This document shows positions 21,801 to 34,075 of a stretch of 64,000 nt of DNA, piece by piece. Numbering within the stretch: the stretch's first letter is position 1; each line of letters starts with the position of its first letter. The stretch is taken from NCBI GenBank assembly GCA_003290165.1, contig QNQO01000220.1, positions 407,001 through 471,000 of the forward strand, in the 5' to 3' direction. The notes beneath the pieces were generated by a model. It made no database searches, was not told where the DNA came from, and saw nothing but the letters and a program-made list of their open reading frames with translations. A program made the translations under genes and the position numbers. Source of the stretch: Berberis thunbergii (taxonomy: Eukaryota; Streptophyta; Magnoliopsida; Ranunculales; Berberidaceae).

Positions 21801-23179
21801 ATGAGAAAATAGTAGAGACTTGAACCCTATGAGATTTCTAGCATTTTCTCTTTTCTGAGGATTATAAGCTAATTATGAATTTCTTGAGTCTCACATTATC
21901 TTGTTGCACGATCTCTACAATTCTTTGTTTCTGTAAAAAATTGAGAATAAAACATCAAAGTTGAATCATACCATTACAGTACATTTTGAAATTCACCCAA
22001 GGCATAAAAACTATGTTATTATTGGGAAATGAAGAAAAATCATTATTTACCTTGATTGAGCCTTTTAACCTTTCCATGTATTATTTATCTTTGGAGTCAG
22101 TTTGAAACCAGTCATATTAACTTTTTTGTTGTTAACCCACTAATTGATAACCCCAAAATAACCTAATTATATTTTTCCTAGCCCTTGTACTTTTGAGAAA
22201 GGTTGGAGATGAATGGATAGGTATACACTTCTTAGTGGCAAAACGAGTAGAAAGTGCTTCACATTCCATTGCCATTTTATACAAGGGTTAAAAAAAAACC
22301 CAAGTAGCCCTTGCTTTCCACATCAATGAAGATGTAAAGCTATTTAATAGAAAATAAGGAGTTAAGCCAATCCATGAATTTCGACACTTATAGAAGACCT
22401 CTAACGTTATCAAAAATACTTTCGTTTGTCCTTAACCTTTAATGTCACCCTTTCCTAGGCCCCGTTACAACCTAGTTAAAATTTTTGATCCTTAGGAAAA
22501 TATGGTTGAAGTGTGGAGCGTGAATTAAGAAATACTGCGGTGAATGCATCAACATTCTTAGAGGATGATATTCTTTCTTGAGATCATATTTATTATATTC
22601 TCGAATTCCAGTATTTTGTTTTGTATGTGAACTACCTCTTATTCATTGTTTCATCTTATTCATATACATTTGAGAGAAAATAGCCAAATCTCTGAGTGAT
22701 TATATACCTTGTGAGATTTGAAGTTCAAGTGAATTTTCTCGAATGTGATTAAGATATATGTCCATTTTTAAACTAAAATTTACAACAAAGAAGATGATCA
22801 AACTCTTTATATAAACTTGAATTAACAATTCCTTTGTCTTTTGAACAGTGCTCACTAAAGTCGCTTATTGTCTTAATACTGATCAAGAAGTTATAGGAAT
22901 ACATCTTTTGAGGCTTACACATTCAAGTAGGAACTCTCCTAGGTTAAATAAGGAAAAAGTTATTTTTGACTAAATTTCTTATTCTGAGTCACGAGTATCA
23001 CTAATGTTTGTGGGTATCATTTTTGGAAACCCTCACGAGACTACAACTTGTCCACTAGGGGAAACCTAGAGGTTTAAAGGCTTATTAATATACTAAATAT
23101 AATCGTGATTCCTACGAAAATGAGTTAGTTTTTATTCTTCTTTTGCTCGAAGACTAGCAAAATGTAGATTTGGGGGATT
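18861..23179 (+). mobile_element. Decayed internal region of the Athila-like retrotransposon
   Basis: No long ORF survives. Weak gag-like sequence rich in Asn/Gln/Pro codons lies at 20190-20360, and the downstream AGGACAATGTATGACTTAGG with GTTTGGGA (21477-21505) resembles sequence seen in the 3' part of Athila-type elements. The region ends in a polypurine tract, GATTTGGGGGA (23168-23178), directly before the LTR start TGATAG, which fixes the orientation as plus. RT and integrase motifs are not visible, so the pol region is lost or highly mutated. Confidence 0.5.
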
Positions 23180-24610
23180 TGATAGCCTTATAAATGATAC
23201 ATTTTAAGTCCCTAATTCTATATTTGTTATGTTCTATTATCTAATGAAAAATTCTAATTACTAGTATTTTGTGTATAATGCAGAAATTCAAGTATTAATC
23301 ATCAACTATACAAGAAATGACACAATAAAGCTAAGTTCAACAACAAAGCTCAATGGAAGATAATACATGCATTACCAAAGATTTTTAAGCCCAAGGTCCT
23401 TGAAGTCAAGTCCACAAAGCACCATCATTTACATATTTCGAGAAAAATAATTTGAAAATTTGGATATCCACATGGAAACTTCATCATAACAAAAAAAATC
23501 TCTACACACTCCACCATCCATTCTCCAACATATTTCTTGATCTTTTTCATATTTTATTTCACCGTATTCTTTTATCTTTCCCTTATTTTATTCCACCATC
23601 CATTCTCCACCATATTCCCTTACCTTTTTCTTATTTTATTCCACCACCCAATCCACCATCTCACATTTTTTTCTCTTATAAATACCTCATGCTTGGAGTA
23701 TACTGAGGAGATCTGAAAAATGAGAGAAAATTAAGAGTTAGAGATTGAAAGCTTTGAAGTTTCACTTGTAATTTGAATTTCTCTTTATGTGTATCACCAT
23801 GAGAAACCTAAGGTATATCATGAGTGGCTAAACACCTTCTTATGTGTATCACCGTGAAAAACCTAAGGTTTATCATGAGTGGCTAAACACCTTTTTAGGG
23901 TGTGAGTGAGCCCCATTAGAGGATGACCTCAATTAGGTATTCTCAAGGTATTTTTTTTCATGTAAATTAGACCAATATTGTGATTAGCATAATTTATGTA
24001 CTTGGATGTCAATGTTTAATTAAATCAATTGAAATTTTATTTTTCATAATCATGGATACATTTTTTGCTCTTGCTTTCATCTTTCTAAAAGTCATAGATT
24101 AAAAATGTCTTCACTAGTATGAGTCTAACTAACCCATGCACCCTTTAATGTTTTAAGTGTGATCACAGTATAAGGTTATACATGATTTGTTAGATATTAG
24201 GTGTTTCATTTAAGTATGAATTCCTTTTATGCTTTTAGATCATGCTTATAATATTTAGATATGATTATTCAATTGATTTGATTACATAAGCTTCATTGTA
24301 CAATTTTTCATTCTTAGTTGAGGTGAGAACCTATTTAAGGATGAGTTATGATTGGAAGAATATAATCTTGAGACTAGCCTAAGAGAGCCATCAACCCATG
24401 TTGGTGATCTCTAAAGCCCTAAGTGTCTCCACATTTAGCTTTTAGTTCAAACATCTCATCAACCACTTATTTTCTAACTATGTTAAGTTTTAAGATATAT
24501 TTAAATATTAGTTTTCCGATTTTATAGCTCTCATGTGGGATTCGACCCGTACTTACCATTATCTAACTAAATAGATATCGTGTGCTTACGGTATGATTTG
24601 AGATCGATCA
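23180..24610 (+). mobile_element. 3' LTR of the Athila-like retrotransposon (about 1.43 kb)
   Basis: It starts TGATAGCCTTATAAATG after a polypurine tract. The interior includes promoter-like TATAAATACC (23676). It ends with TTCGACCCGTACTTACCATT-type sequence typical of the 3' part of plant Athila/Tat LTRs, and a final ATCGATCA. It matches the truncated copy at 5879-6385. A duplicated segment (CATGAGAAACCTAAGG...) occurs at 23790-23890. Confidence 0.65.
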
Positions 24611-24615
24611 TTATA

Positions 24616-25030
24616 CATTAATAATGTTGTTATTTTTGTTTACTTAAAGTGATTGATTATAAAAGAAAATCGTGGGGCAAGGGAGAGTAGTTCTTGGAAA
24701 GACATTGGTTGGAAGTATGGTGTTGTACTGAATGGTAACAAACATCAACATAGGAAGCAATATAAACACATACATTGATTGAGTTAGCACCTCTAAATCT
24801 AATAGAGAAGCATAATGCATATATTTATAAACTTAGATACAAGCAAAATGCATATATTTATAAACTTAGATACAAGCAAAATGCATTTATTTTTTCATTT
24901 TTATATAATATAAAAAATATTTTTAGGATCATTTTATTTGCGTAAAGTTATCGCTTCGTTTTTCGCTTAAAGCCAAACCATGGCAAATTGCTTCACATTC
25001 GCTTCACACTTTTACTAACTTGCCTACGAG
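24616..25030. mobile_element. Right arm of the outer hAT-like element
   Basis: This arm runs to the end at 25022, followed by target duplication CCTACGAG (25023-25030). It contains GCTTCGTTTTTCGCTTAAAG (about 24953-24972), mirroring motifs in the left arm. Confidence 0.6.
24814..24885. repeat. 33-bp tandem repeat
   Basis: Slightly more than two copies of AATGCATATATTTATAAACT...AGATACAAGCAA, with starts at 24814, 24847 and 24880 (partial). Confidence 0.85.
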
Positions 25031-25750
25031 AACATAACAAATTCTTATCAATTGGAGAAACATGAAGATACTTAGAAAAAAAAAGATCTAAGGGCGAGGG
25101 GAAGATAATTGTTCCTGAACTTGACGAGGAACAAAAGGGGAATGAAGAGATCTAAGAGTCGGTGTTCCACGGTTGGGTATCATTTTGCCAAATGCCAAAT
25201 GAGGGTTGTGATATTTGGATTCGAGAGTAAGATGTTTGAGGTAGGGACATTTATTTGTGGGTTTGGGGTGAATCGTTATAGGCGTGATGATGTTATGAAG
25301 GGGGGAAATGTGTGTTTTGACATGGTTTGGGAAGATCCCATAGAAGAAATTTTCATTGAGTTGGGTGTTTTTCTTGCTTGAATAAAGGTGAAAGCAAGGA
25401 ATGGAAATGAAGGGGAAATAGAATGGAAGAAGATATGAGTAAATTTTAAATACAAAAGGCAATGAAATATGTGACTTTCAATACTCCTAATGGTTATTTG
25501 TTGTGGTTTTGCAAATGCTTGATCGCACCAACCAAATATGGTGACCAAATGATGTGCTTATATAGTCTATATAATGATACATTTTGACTGATGTGGGGCA
25601 AGGTTTGGATTATGTAATTAATTACACTAACGGAATATTGTTTCGTGATTGTATCAATTGTGTATTGCAAGTAACCCCTTCACCTTCAAAGTAAATTCAA
25701 TTCATAACTCATCAAATTATAGAAATGTGACCAGTTTGAAATCCTATCCT
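25031..25750 (+). other. Flank of the outer element with an unrecognised ORF
   Basis: Both strands of 25088-25462 are open for about 90-125 codons. The plus-strand frame (25109-25381) begins MFLNLTRNKRGMKRSK and contains FGFESKMFEVGTFICG; I do not recognise either product. The rest is AT-rich without signals. Confidence 0.25.
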
Positions 25751-25920
25751 AGGGATGGCAATGGGTCGAGCCTGTCAATGTACGTTGACAAATAAACCTA
25801 TAAATTTTAGATCCTTACAAATCTTTGTGTGTAAAAGAAAGGGTAAGACGATTAATGTTAATTTAATTTATCACGTAATTTGGTCTATAAAAAGGTTAAG
25901 GTCTACGATCCTCAAGATTT
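25750..25920. mobile_element. hAT-like element end (left end only)
   Basis: The TAGGGATGGCAATGGGTCGA terminus at about 25750 matches the TAGGGATGGCA type end of the element at 1540-2745. No partner end or target duplication was found, so borders beyond the terminus are unknown. Confidence 0.4.
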
Positions 25921-25924
25921 GTGT

Positions 25925-26572
25925 CCTATCCACAACACTAAAAATGTTTTAAAATTTTCTAACAACGTCAAATATTATATTCAATAAATTGAATGGACGT
26001 TATCTATTAATTTAACCATGTTAAAAACCAACAAGTGGCATAATATCTAATAATTTTGGTGGTTCCTCAAAAAAATCATAGTAAACTTCAAGAAGGTTAG
26101 AAACATTTTAAGGCTTTGAAGGGAAAAAAAATGTAGAGATATTTGTTCCTATGTTTAAAGAGTTTTGGAGAGTTTGAAACTTGAGGAGTAACAAGAGAAA
26201 GTGATATAGTGCATCACAACCTTTTAATTAGTTTATGTCTATAAGGTCTCAATTGCTTATTCAATAAATTCAATTATCTTTACGACTAAACCCAATATCC
26301 AAAGAATTTCTATAAATGTATTATCAATGTTGAAGGTCCGCCATTGGCTATGAAGTTGTTTTTAGAAACCAAACCAACCCACCACTACCTGTTTCTTAAT
26401 AAGATGAGTTGACAAACCCAACACGACAGATGACTCGTTAAGTTACAATATACAAGACTAAAAATTTACAAATTTTTTAATTACGAAATTTCATATTTAA
26501 CCTGCTAAATCAAATATTTTCCAGATCTGCTACAACAAAATGTAAATAATATAATAAAAATAATGTAACTGA
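25925..26572. repeat. Dispersed repeat, copy 1 (about 650 bp)
   Basis: It is near-identical along its length to 49746-50399: both begin CCTATCCACAACACTAAAAA and end near TAATATAAT...AACTGA. It is AT-rich and non-coding, and the ends are not obviously inverted. Both copies lie against Tat-derived sequence. Confidence 0.8.
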
Positions 26573-27947
26573 GTATAAACCTTCTTTGGATCACGAGTTT
26601 TTCGGCTTGTTGAAGAGTCGTCAGACTGTCGTCCTTGCAGCGAGAAGTATCCTTTGTGTTGCCCATATTATCCTCCGTCTCGATCTCGACCTCACATTGA
26701 GGTGACGATGGGACTGAAAGATAACTCACTTCCTTTTTCCCCGTCTACTGCTTCCGAGTTGGCTTGTGAAAGAGAGTCGATCATTGTGAGCAAGGGGAAA
26801 GTGGTGGATGAGGGCCCTGATGTAGTGTAGATAGTGAAGGGTGGGGCTGGAGTAATTTCGGTCCTAGAAGACCTTCATCCAGATGCCCAGATCAACCTAT
26901 TCACTCCGAAAGTGTTGAAGATAAACAACGATGTCTAGCACCAGGTGGTTGATATTTTTTATGCCTTCAATAAGCATATCACTAGGTGGAATGACTGGCT
27001 GGTAAATTGTGCTCTGATGCTAGCAAGTGATACGTTGGGAAAGCATATGGACAATGGGCAAAAATATCTTGTGTTAGGGATGTCATATCTAAACCAAGTT
27101 GTCGTAGCTTGAATGGAGGTTGAGGCTGCTCGTGAGAGAATGCATACCATCGAACGAGTTAGAATTTGCAGAAGTCACACTTTGACGCATTCTGTGAAAT
27201 TAAATCACTGAAGAAGCAACTTAAGGAAGGGAGGCATGCCCAATTAGCTGTTGATGCAGAGGTCTGGTAGAAAAGATCGGAGGCTCAGAGGATTCACTTG
27301 GAAACGCTATAGTCTGATTTGGCAGAGGCATTATCCGCGAGGGACAAGTTTGAGGAAGAGCTGAACCTTGTCCGTCGTGACTTACAATTTGCTAAGGAGA
27401 CTGTAGCCAAAGAGTAGGCTGAAATGTAGGGTTTGAATGCGGAGAAGCCCAAAAAGGTGTTTGAATGGACTATCCGATGTCAGCAACTAAAGGTCGATGT
27501 TGACTTCAATTTCAAAAGTGTGAGGACAACAGGAGAGCAACTCCTTCTGGTGCAAAATGTACTGAATGCAGTGAAGGACAACTTGAGTGTCAAGCAGTCC
27601 AAAACTGATACCCCGTGGGCAAATTGGAGCAGCTGGAGCGCTAGCTCGCTAAGTCAAGAGTGTGTGAGGAGAGGCTTCTTAAGGCCCAGGGCACGTTTGA
27701 GTTCAGCAGAGTTGTGCACGAAAGACTAGAGCTATTGTAGCTGATGAAGGAAGAACATCCTGATTGGGACCTTTCCTACTACAAGGAAGTTTCATTTGCG
27801 GAGTTTGGAGAAGCCTCCGATCCATTAGACGCAGAGGGTCATCAAGAAAATAACATTTGAGCGGTAGTACGTACGGGCACATCCCTTGCTACTTCTCCCG
27901 CCAAGTCTAGGTCCATTGTATCTGAACCTCCTTCTGATGAGGAGTGA
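26573..27947 (+). pseudogene. Second copy of the Tat additional ORF (coiled-coil part), decayed
   Basis: It aligns with the 3' two-thirds of the pseudogene at 11467-13915. Shared features are the AAGGGGAAA...GTGGATGAGG region, the HPDAQI-type sequence near 26877, an EEHPDWD-like stretch near 27745 and the final GATGAGGAGTGA (stop at 27945-27947). The longest open piece is 27433-27729. The PF04195-like N-terminus is missing. Many stops are present. Confidence 0.55.
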
Positions 27948-28469
27948 ACTCTGTATTTATGGCTTATCAATAAGAGATAATATGTTAAGCAACATTCTAT
28001 ACTGATGTATTATTTGACTTTCCTTGCTGGATTTTTGTTTTGTTTTGTTTTATTTTATCGCGATATTAGCTTTTAGACAAGAGGTTTCGCTGAGTCAAGA
28101 AGTCATATGATTGATCTGCTGATGTGAGTTCTGACCGCTTATGTTGCGACAGTTCAGGCAATCCTAGTCTGTACTCTTTAGAAATCAAAGAGTTGTATCG
28201 GTCATGCCTTGTAAGTTGGCTACACTCCATATGAGGGGATAAGTTTGGCTGGTGATAGATTATTCGAACCAAAATGTTACCTTTCTTTGAGATCCGCCAT
28301 TTTAATCTGTCATATGAACGCCAAGCTGCAAATTGGACCAACAATTATTGTTGCTTCCATAAGCGAACTGGTCAGACTGTGGTCATGTTTGCGCATCACT
28401 GTAAGTGATCAGACAGTAATCATTATGAGTCGTCCGAGTTAAGCTTCCTGAGCTTTGATTGGGCTTTCA
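27948..28469. other. Spacer between the Tat ORF remnant and the tandem array
   Basis: It begins with a T-rich, polyadenylation-like 3' region (TCAATAAGAG). From about 28340 it contains degenerate motifs (GCATCACTGTAAGTGATCAG) that look like the worn edge of the tandem array. Confidence 0.4.
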
Positions 28470-30250
28470 AACCGTCTCTGCCCGCTTCTAGCAGACTAGT
28501 TTGTAAGAAGCACCAAAAGTTATTGTCATAAGTCAAAACTAACTAAACTTAGGTCAGATTTGGCGATCATTGTCTATGACTGGACAATGATCCCTGGCAA
28601 GTCATCATAATCAGGCATTGAGAACACTAACTAGACTCCCACTTTCTAAGCCATCATCATCCTTTTTGGCAGACTAGGCGTTAGAGCGGACTAGAAGCCG
28701 TCGTTATCAGTCAGAACTAACTAAGCTTTGAACGGGTTCGACGATCATTTTATGTGGTTGGACAATGATCCCTGGCAAGTCATCGTGATCAGGCATTAAT
28801 ACGCTGACTAGACTCCCACTTTCTAAGCCATCGTCATCTATTATTGGCGGACTAAGCGTTAGAGTGGACCAAAAGATGTTGTCATTAATCGAAACTGATT
28901 AAGCTTTGATCGAATTCAGCGATCATTGTCTGTGGCTGAACAATGATCCCTGGCAAGTCATCGCGATCAGAAGTTAAGAATGCTGACTAGACTCCCACTT
29001 TCTAAGCCATCTTCAGCCGCGCTTGGCAGGCTACGGTCTTAAAGTGGTAGGGTTTGGCGATCATTGCCCGTAGTTGGGCAAACATCCCTTGCAAGCCATC
29101 ATGGTCAGGCGTCGAGAGAGATGACTAAACTCCCACTTTCTGAGCGATTAAAATCCGCTCATGACGAACTAGTCATTAAAGCGAACTAGAAGCTATCATC
29201 ATCAGTTGTCACTAACTAATTTTGGTTGGGTTTGGTTACCATTATCTGTAGTTGGACAATGATCCTTGGCTAGCCATCTTGATCAGGCATTGGAGCGTTG
29301 ACTAGGCTCCCACTTTCTAAGCCATTTTCATCTGCGCCCAGAGAACTACGGTCTTAGAGCTAATCAGAAGCCATCGTCATTAGTCGAACTAAGTAAGCTT
29401 TGATCGGGTTCGACGATCATTGTCTGTAGTTGGACGATGATCCCTAGCAAGTCATCTTGATCAGGCATTAGAGTGCTGAATAAACTCCCACTTTCTAAGC
29501 CATCTTCATCCACTTTCGGTGGACTAGGCGTTAGAGCAGACCAGAAGCCCTTGTTATTAGTCGAAAATGACTAAGTTTTGATCGCATTCGGTGATCATTG
29601 TCAGCAGTTGGACAATGATCCCTTGCAAGTCATTGTGATCAAGTGTTAAGAACGCTGACTTGACTCCCACTTTCTAAGTCATCTTCACCCGCGCTTGGCA
29701 AATTACGGTCTTAGAGCGGTAAGGTTCGTTGATCATTGCTTGTAGTTAGGCAAAGATCCCTAGCAAGCCGTCGAGCGTCGAGATCACTGACTAGACTCCA
29801 ACTTTTAAGTCATTGACATTCACGCACGACAAACTAGGCATTAGAGCGGACCATAAACTATCATCATTAGTTGTCAATGACTAAGCTTTAATTGGGTTCT
29901 GTGATCATTATCTGTAGTTGGACAATGATCCCTGGCTAGCCGTCTTGATTAGGCATCAGAGCATTGACTAGGCTCCCATTTTTTTAGCCATCTTCATCCG
30001 CACTCGACAAACTGTGGTAGTAGAGCAGATCAAAAACCATCATCATTAGTTGGAGCAGACTAAGCTTTGATCGGTTTCGGAGATTATTGTCTGTAATTGG
30101 ACGATGATATTTGGCAAACCATCTTGATCAGGTGTTAGAACGCTACTAAGCTCCCACTTTCTAAGCCATTGTCATGCGCTTTTGGTGGATTAGGCGTTAG
30201 AGCGAACCATAAACCATCGTCGTCAGTCAGAACTGACTAAACTTTGGTAA
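28470..30250. repeat. Higher-order tandem repeat array (178/178/178/138 bp; 672-bp period)
   Basis: Ten units share GATCATTGTCTGTAGTTGGA, CAATGATCCCTGGCAAG and CTCCCACTTTCTAAGCCATC blocks. The GATCAT anchor lies at 28565, 28743, 28921, 29059, 29237, 29415, 29593, 29731, 29903 and 30082, giving spacings 178, 178, 138, 178, 178, 178, 138, 172 and 179. Every fourth unit repeats: distances between equivalent units are 672, 672, 672, 672, 666 and 667. Short units 3 and 7 share a GGTCTTA...GGTA...GGTT junction absent from the others. No long ORF. It sits between Tat antisense-ORF DNA and Tat LTR-like DNA. Confidence 0.9.
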
Positions 30251-31640
30251 GGTTAGGCCTCCACTTGGCCTTTGGTGTGCAAATTTGACTTGGGTGTCCT
30301 GACTTACTTAATTCGCCCATGAGTCTGACATGGAGGTCGGAACAATAAATCTAATTCTGGAGTCGGATCGCCATAGATTGGCTAGACTGTGTTTATCCAG
30401 GTTTAATGAACAACAGAGGAATCCTAACAGAGCAGATACCTCGGATTTATTGATAACATTACCGTAAACGTGCTCTGTATTACATGGGTGCTTTACGCCT
30501 TCACTGTTTGTGTTTTCGTGTACTAGGCCGGATCTGGCTGGGTACTTGTTTGGGCCCATTAGTTGGCTGGGCTGTGTGAGATCAGCATGTCAGGTGTACG
30601 ACGTAGATTGCAAGACGTTTTAGTATCGGTTGCTCCCTAGTAAATGGGGCTGCGTGCAGTGCCATTAATTCAATGAATGTGGACATGTGTAGTTACAATT
30701 AGAACCGTCACCTCCTTATTTACCGTACGACATTTAATTCTGACATAATTGTTGTTTGATTTCGTTTCGCGAACCGTTGCGCCTATGTATAAGCCGGTGT
30801 TCACCATTTTAAGCATTGTCATGAATGATGTCGAGAATGTTCTTGAAATGCATCTTCCTAGAAAATATGTTTTGGGTTTTCCAAAGGCTAAAAGAAGATT
30901 TTCGTTGTTGGAGTCTTCGAATGTTATGACATTTGCAGCGATGAGTCTTGGCAAGACCTGTTATTAGATGGTGCCACCTGGTTTGGGTGAGCATCCAATT
31001 GGTACTATGAGATCTTGTAATTTCTTCTCACATTTTGTAGGAGAAGTACATGCTTTCCCTCAGGGGACGAGTCTGTCTGTTGACTTTTCTTGCTCCCTAG
31101 TTTCCATCCATCATTGTTGTTGGGAGGTGATACCCGTTGCTAGTTTTAGAGTGAATTTTCCTACTGTATCTAGTTTATGCGACCTGCGATCTTGGGGTGC
31201 TAACTCTACATCTCCCCAAGCATTACACATTTGAGAGGCATCCTCATCTTCCTTATTCTGTTATTTTTTTGAATGGCGGAGCAAGACGTACGTCTGTTGT
31301 CCATTTTGAGTGTCTTTGTTGCCACTTTCAAATTATCTTTACAAGGTAGATTGGCGGAACAAATAATCAAGTCTGAACCTACCGCCTGTTGCCTACTTTG
31401 GGTACTTTTGCTTTCACTTATGAATCTTTTTCCGAAGACAGATTGACAGAGCAAAATCTTGACGTGCGTTTCAGCGGATTCCATACTTGTGTCAGACTTA
31501 GATACTTGTAGTGTTTAAACTATTGTACTAGTTAGTCAGGCAAGCTTTGTAATAACTTTTTTGTAGTCAATAAAGTCTGTTTTATTCCTTGAATGAATCT
31601 GTATCATATAGGCTTGTGCACACAAATCTTCTAAACTGAA
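30251..31640 (+). mobile_element. Tat-type element D: antisense transcription-unit remnant
   Basis: Homologous to 6386-8165 but without the hAT MITE. It has the CAGGTGTACGACGTAGATTG and GCCATTAATT blocks, TATA-like CCTATGTATAAGCC (30782), and the short ORF 30749-30967 with a frame similar to 7159-7425. It ends with polyadenylation-like GTCAATAAAGTCTG (about 31567). The product is not recognised. Confidence 0.45.
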
Positions 31641-33680
31641 AAGAAAGAAACAAAAACAAAAACAAAAGAAATAAAAATAATAAGATAGTTTGACTCTAAA
31701 TAGGGACTAAGCTAATATGGCCCTGAAAGAGATGTTCATGGTTTTGGCTCAGACTGTATAAATTCCTTGATGAAGTGTCACATTTTGCCAATGTTAACAA
31801 AGTGTTTGTGCAAGCGAGTTGTTCCTCACTGGTTGTCAGTTTTTGGAGTAGGCGCCTATTTGTTGAAGTGTTATTACTTAGCTTTGTACTGGACTGGTTG
31901 GTATCTCCAGTATTGAATTTCAACTCATAAAATAGGTGACCCTTGGTTATCAGAGATTTGTCTCTGTCCACACGGGGTGCCTTTTCCCCCTTATTTGGGC
32001 CTAGTGTTTGATACATCTGTCCCGCGGGTCCAAGCTATAATTGCTAGCAATTTAGTTGCTTTAGTGTTGCGTAATGATAGCCTTTCGCCGAAGGTTGATC
32101 TCACAGATAATTCCTTGGGCCTGGTTGGCAGTGTAATTGATGCATTGGTGCAGAGTAGAAACTATTGCCACAATATGGTGGTGTAAAGGCCTCCCCGGGA
32201 TGATGTTGTTGGCAGACAGAGTATCAACCATCATGAACTCTTGTAAAAGGTACTTCTGTAATTGTGGCTCTCCCACCACTACCATTAGGCCGATGTTCCC
32301 AATATGGAAGCATTTCTCTCCGTTGAACCCGACCATGGGATGGTTGGCGGGCATTAGGTTCTCTTTCTTGAGTTGCATATTGCGGAAAGCGTTGAAAAAC
32401 ATGACGTTTGGAAAGCTTCCCGTGTCCACCAAGGCCCTTTTCACTTCCCACTTTGAAACGAGGACCGAGATGACCAGGGCATCACTATGAGGAAATTGAA
32501 CATCGTGGAGGTCCTTGTCCGTGAACATCAGTGGTGGGATCAAACATTGAATACGTACATATTACTTGTATGTCTTCTCAGGTGGGCTGTGTTCGCATTT
32601 CGAGAAGCGTCCTTTTACAGAACCTGTTGGATTGCTTGCCTTCGAAGTTGACTCCATGTAGAACATATATGATGCCAAGAACTTATTTATCTATCTCCTT
32701 AACAAAATCTTCCCTTTACTTTGCCTCGTCTTGCCTTTTGTTTAGGCTTAGGAACTCCTTGAGCTTCCTCTTTCGAATCCAGTACTTTATCTTGCTTCTG
32801 AGAATTTTGCAGTCCTCAGTGTCATGACTGCCCTCCTTGTGAAAGGAGCAGTACTTGTTGTTATCGCGCCGGGAGGGGTCTTCTCATTGTTTGGTGGGCC
32901 ACTTTAGTTCTCCCCAATTCTTGATGGAATTGAGGATGTCAGACAGACTGGAGTGGATGGGAGTGCTGGATTTAGACCCTACGAAGTTGGAGGCATTGTC
33001 TTGTCTTCCACGGCCAGAATTGGGCTTATTGTCATTACGCTTTCTCCTTCTATCGTCGCCATCCTGTTTCTTCCCCTCCTTGTTTCTTGAGCCAGAAGGT
33101 TTCTTTTCAGACTCCGCCTCCTTCTTGCGGCTAACATCTCATCGAGAGTGATATATGTTTTGGCAATCTCCAGTAAGTCCACCATATCAGTTGGAGGCTC
33201 CAGAGTGAGGAAATCATAGAACTTGTCTCTCCTCAGACCCGAGGTGAAGGTCGTTACCGCAGTGTTGCTGTTGCAGTTATCGATGAGAGTCAACTCATCA
33301 TTGAAGTGTGTGACGTACTCCTTTAACGTTTCGCCCGACTTCTGTTTTAGGGTGAGCAGGTAATGCGGGTTCTTCTTGATTCGTTGGCTGCCAATGAAGA
33401 GTGTGAGGAACATTGTCGCCAGAGTTCAAAATGAGTCAATGGACCTCAGAGGGAGGTTGTGGAAGCAGGTCAGCTTTGACTTCTTCAGGCTGGTAGGAAT
33501 GACTGGTACATTACTGCTTCAGATCCTTCCTTGAGCGCCATGACATGCTGTAAGTAGCGAAGGTGATCTGACGTGTCCTATGTCTTGTCATAAAACTCCA
33601 GCTTTGGCAAGTAAATTTCTTCGGCAGTGGCTCGTTCATGATGTGATCCATGAACGAGGGGACAATGAGGTTGAACATAT
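31641..33680 (-). pseudogene. Tat-type gag-protease, decayed (element D)
   Basis: The minus-strand gag core at 33413-32979 has IGSQRIKKNPHYLLTLKQ, LKEYVTHFNDELTLID and TFTSGLRRDKFYDFLTLEPP, followed by a basic KRNL region. The protease frame (32543-32061) carries the intact catalytic-type motif LVDTGS and NNIIPGRPLHHHIVA downstream. RT, RNase H and integrase are absent: sequence after the protease decays by about 31700 and the antisense unit follows. The 5' end stops at about 33680 without an LTR. Confidence 0.8.
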
Positions 33681-34075
33681 TTGAAAACATATTTTAGAAT
33701 CATATATTTTAGAGACTCTCTAATTCCGTTTCAAATAATTTGAAACATATTTTGAATTGGAATCAAATATTGTAGAGACTCTCCAATTCCGTTTCAAAAG
33801 TTTTCTGAATTATTAAAAATGTCGATTTTCATTTTTCATGTGAATGATGAATTGTTGATGTTACCATTTTTCTACTGGGATGCTAAAAACACTAATAGGC
33901 TAGATTTGAGTTTACAAATAAAACCTTAATTAACGCTTTTAGATATTACCCCAATGTTACACACCCAGATAATTTGAAATTAGACATACCTCAAAATAAC
34001 CAGAGTCCATATTTGAGTGTTTGTGTTTTACATGACTAAGAGAGTGTTTATTTTTTGTTCTAAATAGACTTAAAG
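33681..34075. other. AT-rich DNA with a short duplication
   Basis: A 70-80 bp segment is repeated in tandem (ATATTTTAGAGACTCTCTAA at 33703 and ATATTGTAGAGACTCTCCAA at 33766). Nothing else is recognised. Confidence 0.45.

Noticed and set aside
28470..30250. CRISPR-like or gene-cluster reading of the regular array
   Set aside because: Repeat units are about 178 bp, diverged, without short direct repeats plus unique spacers, and the genome is clearly plant; a tandem satellite-like array explains it.
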